Source: JBBQER01 sp052148155
GTDB taxonomy: Bacteria > Actinomycetota > Acidimicrobiia > IMCC26256 > PALSA-610
Direction of reading: 5' to 3'
Assembly: GCA_052148155.1 (NCBI GenBank)
Contig: JBKQIY010000147.1
Location: 4,368-68,367 of the forward strand
Length of the DNA stretch: 64,000 nt
Within the stretch, counting starts at the first letter, position 1, and every line of letters starts with the position of its first letter. The notes under the pieces were generated by a model that was not told the DNA's origin, searched no databases, and was given only the letters and a program-made list of their open reading frames with translations. The translations under genes were made by a program, and so were the position numbers. This document shows, piece by piece, positions 59,807 through 64,000 of the stretch.

Positions 59807-60243
59807 CGCTCAGCGGCCGCCCTCGTTCGTGCTTCCCAGACCCGCTCGGCTAGCCGAACGCACGGCTCGCTCACGACGCGGTGACCGCCGCGCACTGGGG
59901 ATAGGAGAACCGGGCGCTCCCGGCCGGTGAGCTGCGTCCTTTCGTCGCCGCCGCGCTGCCCGACCCGACCGACGGGCTGCTCATCGAAGACCCGTGTTCC
60001 GGAGCTGTCTCGGCGACCTGGAAACCCGGCCGCGAATGTCGGCTTTCCTCGACGAGGGAGGCCAGACACGCGACGTCGAGCTCCGCGGCTTCCACTGACC
60101 GTTCGTCCATCCAGGGTGCTCGGCACCTTCACGTCCGCTCGGGTCGGTGGACGTGTCGCGGTGGTGTCGTCCGTCGCCGGGCCCGAACGTCGGGGCGCGG
60201 CGCAAGGGTCTGCGCAGGCGGGACCTTTCGCGGGCCTGATCCG
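59807..60243. other. Intergenic stretch without a supported gene
   Basis: About 440 bp before the SDR gene. Several short open frames exist on both strands (for example a plus-strand LPDPTDGLLIEDPCSG segment at about 59955-60000) but I recognise none. No terminator or RNA gene is apparent. Confidence 0.35.
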
Positions 60244-61000
60244 TTAGCTCGGGCGTTGTGCCGACATCTGGGTGAGGATCTCCGGCGGCACGAAGTTGTT
60301 CTCGGTCGTGGTGTCCGCTTCGGTGAGTTCGACCATTCGGGTCACGACTTCAGCCGGGTCCATCTGGCCGGTGGTGACGAACTCGCGCATCATCTGGAAC
60401 ATCGCGGTGGCGGGCGCGTTGAGAGAACTGTCACCGAACCACTCCCACATCGAGTCCGCCATCCGGTCGTTGAAGCCGGTCAGATACGGACCGGGGTTGA
60501 GGAGCGTGACGTCAATATTTTGTGGCGCCAACTCGGCGCGCATGGCCTTGCCCATCGCTTCCAAGGCGTGCTTCGTCATGGAGTACGGACCGAACGCCGG
60601 ACCCGAAACCACCCCCGCGATCGACGACACGATGATGATGCGCCCGGCACCTTTGGCCACCATGCGCGGCAGCACACGTTGGGTGACGGCGAGCGTGCCG
60701 AACACGTTGACCTCGAACAGGCGCCGCACCCGATCCAATGGCACGTCGGCCATGGGTCCGGTCTGACCGGCGCCGGCGTTATTGATGAGGACGTCCACAT
60801 CCCAGTCGGCCGCTTTGGCGACGTCGGGCGAGGTGATGTCGAGCTTCTCGACGGTCAGCTGCGGCGCGTCGGCGCGAAGTTCGGCCGCCTGGGAGTCGGT
60901 TTCGGTGGTGGCGATGACGCGGTGACCGCGGGCGGCGAGCGCCAGGAGCCCCCTTGCCAAATCCGGAACCGGCACCGGTGATCATCACCGTCTTCGTCAC
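60244..61000 (-). pseudogene. SDR family oxidoreductase, frameshift at a G run
   Basis: From the GTG at 61000 the frame reads TKTVMITGAGSGFGKG, and from about 60952 the next frame reads LLALAARGHRVIATTETDSQ, INNAGAGQTGPMADVPLDRV, IIIVSSIAGVVSGPAFGPYS and MTKHALEAMGKAMRAELA, ending ILTQMSAQRPS. It is a complete classical SDR of about 251 residues with catalytic YSMTK. The break is at AAG-GGGG-G: five G where four would keep the frame (KG-LLALAA). A one-base homopolymer error is the simplest reading. The gene is probably functional; the substrate is unknown. Confidence 0.8.
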
Positions 61001-61179
61001 GATGGCATCTCCGGGTCGGTGTGGCTCCGGTCGCGTTGATGATCGGAGGCGGCTGCGAGCCGTACCGTACCGGCTCGATCGTCGCGGTTTTGCGAGCTGT
61101 CGCGTCAGGCCGTGCCGCTATCTCGGCGATCTGCGTCGGGAGTTCTGCCGCCGGCGCGCACCCCGTGCGCGGTGACCAT

Positions 61180-62907
61180 TCAGGCGGGGGCGGGTTCGGG
61201 GTCGTGTTCTGCTTCTGGTTCGTCGGTGCCGGCCCACCAGTCTTGGACGGGTGGTTCTTGTTCGGCGGGAATGTTGGGAACGAGGAGCGAGAGCAACGCG
61301 CCGACGGTGACCACGACTCCCGCGAACGCCACGGCCGGACGGGCGGCGTCGGCGACACTGGTCGATACCAGCGTCTCGATCCGACGTCCGATCGGGGTGT
61401 CGGACGCGCCGACGGGCGCACCGCCGCCGATGCCGTCGCCGACGCTTTTCACGACCTGCTCGCGAACCGCGGTTGGGATGCCCCGCGCGTGGGCCAAATC
61501 GTGGCGGACGTGGGTGGTGGCTTGCGACACGAAGATCGCGCCGATCAACGCAATCCCGAGCGCAGTTCCGACTTGGCGGACCATGCCGGCGGCGCCGCTC
61601 GCAGAGCCGGCCTTTTGCGGCGGGATGTCGCTCAACACGACATTGGTCAGCTGACTTGTCGCGAACCCGATACCGATGCCGTGCAACATCAGCGCGGGAA
61701 GCAGGGAGTAGAATGTGGTCGTCGGTGAGAACACTGCGACGTAGCCCCAGATGCCGAGAGCCTCCAACGTGAGGCCGACGGTGATGACGTATTTCGGTCC
61801 GTAGCGGCGGCTGAGTTGACCGCCGATTCCACCGCCGACGAAGGCCATGATGCCGGCCGGCAACAGCCACGTGCCGCTTCGAATCGCGGAGAGGTGAAGG
61901 CCGGCCTGCAAGAAGATCGGCAGGACGAAGAAGGCGCCGAACTCCCCCATCGCGAGGACGGTGGTGTTGATCAACCCGTAGCGGAAGCCGCGGTGGACCA
62001 GGTCGGTGAAATCGAACACGACGGGCTTGTCGGCCGTGACTCGACGGAGCTCGATCCGTACGAACGCCGCCAACGCCACGACGGAGATCGCCAACGACAC
62101 GGGCACGACCGATACGGCGTGCAGCGGCCAGGTCCATCCTCCGATCGACTGATTTCCGATCGGCTTCCACCATCCGTAGCGGCCCGCTTCGATGATGCCG
62201 AACACGAGCGCGAACAGTCCCAATGTCACCGCGCCGACACCGGCCGGGTCGAGCCCCTTCCCGCGCTCGTCCTTCGATTCGTGCACGTAGAAGATCCCGG
62301 CGAGTATCGCGAGCGGCGCGATCACGACGTTCACTCGGAATGCCCACCGCCACGAGTAGTCGGTGGTGAGGATGCCGCCGATCCACGGTCCGAGCGCGCC
62401 GGCTCCGCCGGCAACCGATCCCCATACGGCGAACGCGACGCCGCGTTCACGTCCGCGGAATGTGGCCGACAGAATCGACAACGTGGCGGGCAGCATCATG
62501 GCTGCGCCGATACCTTCGATCAGTGATTCGCCGAGGAAGAGCTGCACGACCGATTGCGACAGGGACGCGATCAGCGATCCGGTTGCGAACAACGCGGCGC
62601 CGACGAAAAATAACTTGCGCCGCCCGATGATGTCGCCGAGGCGACCAAAGCTGATCAGCAGCGACGCGAACACGAGCGAGTAACCGGAGATCACCCACTG
62701 CATCGACGAGACCTGCGTGTGGAACTGCCGGATGATCGTCGGTACCGCGACGTTCAGGATCGTGTTGTCCAACACGATGATGAACAGCGTGCTGGACAGG
62801 ATCACCAACGCGATCCAACGTTTCGGATCGGCAGGGCCGGCGGGGCCGCCCCACCCGCCGGCAACGGTCGGGGGGACTGCCGAGGCCGCCGGAGGCTGAG
62901 CGGTCAT
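61180..62907 (-). CDS. MFS transporter, DHA2 (14-TM EmrB/QacA-like) family
   Basis: 575 residues with about 14 transmembrane helices. The N-terminal ILSSTLFIIVLDNTILNVAV carries the D1 motif of DHA2 drug:H+ antiporters, and loop 2-3 is FGRLGDIIGRRKLFFVGAAL (motif A). Motif C-like GSVAGGAGALGPWIGGIL is in helix 5. It has Pro/Gly-rich N- and acidic C-terminal tails. It should export hydrophobic drugs or metabolites. The divergent TetR gene at 63018 probably represses it through repeats in the 110-bp region between them. Confidence 0.9.
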   Translation of the reverse strand: MTAQPPAASAVPPTVAGGWGGPAGPADPKRWIALVILSSTLFIIVLDNTILNVAVPTIIRQFHTQVSSMQWVISGYSLVFASLLISFGRLGDIIGRRKLFFVGAALFATGSLIASLSQSVVQLFLGESLIEGIGAAMMLPATLSILSATFRGRERGVAFAVWGSVAGGAGALGPWIGGILTTDYSWRWAFRVNVVIAPLAILAGIFYVHESKDERGKGLDPAGVGAVTLGLFALVFGIIEAGRYGWWKPIGNQSIGGWTWPLHAVSVVPVSLAISVVALAAFVRIELRRVTADKPVVFDFTDLVHRGFRYGLINTTVLAMGEFGAFFVLPIFLQAGLHLSAIRSGTWLLPAGIMAFVGGGIGGQLSRRYGPKYVITVGLTLEALGIWGYVAVFSPTTTFYSLLPALMLHGIGIGFATSQLTNVVLSDIPPQKAGSASGAAGMVRQVGTALGIALIGAIFVSQATTHVRHDLAHARGIPTAVREQVVKSVGDGIGGGAPVGASDTPIGRRIETLVSTSVADAARPAVAFAGVVVTVGALLSLLVPNIPAEQEPPVQDWWAGTDEPEAEHDPEPAPA

Positions 62908-62934
62908 CGGAACCTTTCGTTTCGGCCACCGTAG

Positions 62935-63009
62935 CGATACGGAACAGGTCTGGTCTGTATCTGTGGACCATAACCCGCCCCATCTGCGGAACGCAACAGT
63001 CCTGTATCG
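62935..63009. promoter_or_regulatory. Repeated CGATAC/TGTATC elements between MFS and tetR
   Basis: The divergent MFS-tetR spacer holds CGATAC at 62935-62940, TGTATC at 62956-62961 and TGTATCG at 63003-63009. CGATAC and TGTATCG are partial inverted repeats of each other (CGATACrG / CyGTATCG). The last copy lies 9 bp before the tetR ATG. The layout suits a TetR repressor controlling both genes. Confidence 0.45.
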
Positions 63010-63017
63010 TTAAACGT

Positions 63018-63635
63018 ATGGGCCGCTCGGCTACTCCCACCCGCAGTGCAGGCCGCCAGCGTGACGGCCGGACCGACGCTGCGCTCGTCGACGCAGTGCT
63101 CGACCTCGTCAGTCGTGGCACGACGCTGTCGGGAATCTCGTTCGTCGCGATCGCCGAACACGCCGGCGTGTCCCGCAACTCGCTGTACCGACGCTGGAAG
63201 ACGAAAGACGCGCTCTATCTCGACGTCCTGGCGTCGCTGAACCGTCCGCTGCCGGCGTTGGCGGGGAAGAGCGTCCTCGACGACGTCGCCGAGTTGTTGG
63301 CGGTGATCATCGAGCGCTCCATCGACCCGCGCGCCAGCCAGATGCTCCGCGCGTTGAACGCCGAAGCTTCCAAGTTCCCGCAGTTGCACCGCCGGTATTT
63401 CGAAGAGGTCGTCGCACCGCGCCGCGCCGTGCTGGTCGACCTCCTCGAACGCGGCGTCGAGCGCGGAGACATCGCCAACACCGTCGACGTCGACTTCGCC
63501 GCGAGCGTCCTCGTCGCGCCGATACTCACCAGCGTGGCGTTCAACATGACCCAGGACCTCGATCCGAAGGTGACCAGCCGCCAGATCGCCGACCTCGTCT
63601 TCGCCGGGCTCGCCCCGCGCGCGACGGTCGACTAG
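63018..63635 (+). CDS. TetR family transcriptional regulator
   Basis: 205 residues. N-terminal helix-turn-helix TDAALVDAVLDLVSRGTTLS, GISFVAIAEHAGVSRNSLYR, RWKTKDALYLDVLA. C-terminal TetR_C-type helices follow (ASQMLRALNAEASKFPQLHR, FEEVVAPRRAVLVDLLERG). It probably represses the divergent DHA2 exporter and itself. Its stop overlaps the end of the convergent VOC gene by two bases. Confidence 0.88.
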   Translation: MGRSATPTRSAGRQRDGRTDAALVDAVLDLVSRGTTLSGISFVAIAEHAGVSRNSLYRRWKTKDALYLDVLASLNRPLPALAGKSVLDDVAELLAVIIERSIDPRASQMLRALNAEASKFPQLHRRYFEEVVAPRRAVLVDLLERGVERGDIANTVDVDFAASVLVAPILTSVAFNMTQDLDPKVTSRQIADLVFAGLAPRATVD

Positions 63636-64000
63636 CCCCGGATCAGGGCCGCTCGCGCGGCCACTCGATCAAAGGCTTCCCACGCCCTCCTGACGGCGCC
63701 GAACGGATCTTCGATTCGTTCCAGCGGCCAGCTGTCCTCGTTTTCGACGGGCTGAATCTGCGTCGCGTCTGCGGCGACGGCTTGGTCGACCATCGATTCG
63801 GGGTCTTCGACGATGAGCAACGTCCGCACCGTGGCCCCGCGACCGATTCCGAGCTGAAGTTCGGGTGTGCCGACGACTCGTCCGCCGCCCAGAACGACGC
63901 TGCACCGACCGAAAGCTGGGCGACCACGGCCTCGTCCTCGACCTCGCCACTGACGCGAGACCGCTCGACGGCACCGAAGGCGGCCTTGTAGAACTCCACT
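63632..64000 (-). pseudogene. VOC/PhnB-like family protein, partial and frameshifted
   Basis: The start is beyond the window end. The first frame reads EFYKAAFGAVERSRVSGEVE, VVAQLSVGAASFWAADESS and NFSSESV; from about 63835 another frame reads GATVRTLLIVEDPESMVDQA, ADATQIQPVENEDSWPLERI and EDPFG. This is a PhnB/glyoxalase-like protein ('FYkxaFGA..', 'vdDpd..vdrAvaaGAt', 'DPFGh.W'). A shift of one or two bases near GAATCGGTCGCGGG joins the parts. The C-terminal end after DPFG is unlike the family. Confidence 0.6.

Noticed and set aside
1..64000. CRISPR arrays, tRNA or rRNA genes, prophage or defence systems
   Set aside because: No spaced identical repeats, no cloverleaf-like sequence and no phage, restriction or toxin-antitoxin genes were seen. 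The SNF2 helicase alone is not evidence of a defence island.

Overview
The window is 64 kb of high-GC bacterial chromosome with dense coding on both strands, many GTG starts and frequent ATGA/GTGA stop-start overlaps. The gene content points to a free-living actinobacterium (Actinomycetota): an LLM-class (F420-type) oxidoreductase, a TIGR03086/mycothiol-type protein, actinobacterial P450 and 3Fe-4S ferredoxin pairs, CaiB/BaiF and ACAD10/11-like acyl-CoA enzymes, a short ANTAR protein and many SDRs and TetR/GntR regulators. Acidimicrobiia is my best guess for the class, but this is inference. I see no rRNA, tRNA, CRISPR array, prophage or replication origin.

Region by region. 0-5 kb: end of a carboxymuconolactone-decarboxylase-like gene, an MFS permease, a ferredoxin with a decayed P450 beside it, and an SDR-queA-SufR-like operon behind a perfect inverted repeat. 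4.9-11.1 kb: a cNMP-domain/thioredoxin-reductase fusion, a sulfite-oxidase remnant, then four overlapping genes (alkylsulfatase-like MBL protein, sulfotransferase, Gfo/Idh/MocA dehydrogenase, SDR). 11-21.7 kb: VOC protein, a large SNF2 helicase with a coupled 98-aa protein, PhyH dioxygenase, hydrolase, ABC exporter and membrane protein. 21.7-40 kb: mostly central and housekeeping functions, namely a tandem winged-helix regulator with a flavin amine oxidase, SGNH lipoprotein, macrodomain, FAD-linked D-lactate/glycolate-type dehydrogenase with an acetolactate-synthase-like enzyme, 23S rRNA m5U methyltransferase, galE, arylsulfatase, zwf and a RIO kinase with a possible leader peptide. 40-42.5 kb: a GGDEF diguanylate cyclase.

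42.6-56 kb is the most coherent block. It looks like an acyl-CoA-based catabolic island: substrate-binding lipoprotein, SnoaL-like protein, bicupin, acyl-CoA ligase, GntR/HutC regulator, APH-fold kinase overlapping an ACAD10/11-like dehydrogenase, CaiB/BaiF CoA-transferase, SDR, TetR, P450, SnoaL-like protein and LLM oxidoreductase. Three near-identical palindromes (TTGTCTAGACAA type) lie before the ligase/gntR pair, the ACAD operon and the LLM gene, and suggest one GntR regulon. A truncated transposase lies just past the last operator. 56.8-64 kb: a lipoprotein esterase, VOC proteins, a gene-poor stretch with a small ANTAR protein, an SDR, and an MFS drug-type exporter with a divergent TetR.

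A recurring feature is single-base frameshifts or one nonsense codon in otherwise well-conserved genes (near 4.7, 22.0, 36.0, 40.7, 49.85, 56.26, 57.25, 57.67, 60.95 and 63.8 kb). Several lie at short repeats or homopolymers. Uncorrected sequencing error is as likely as gene decay, so those entries give the reconstructed span.
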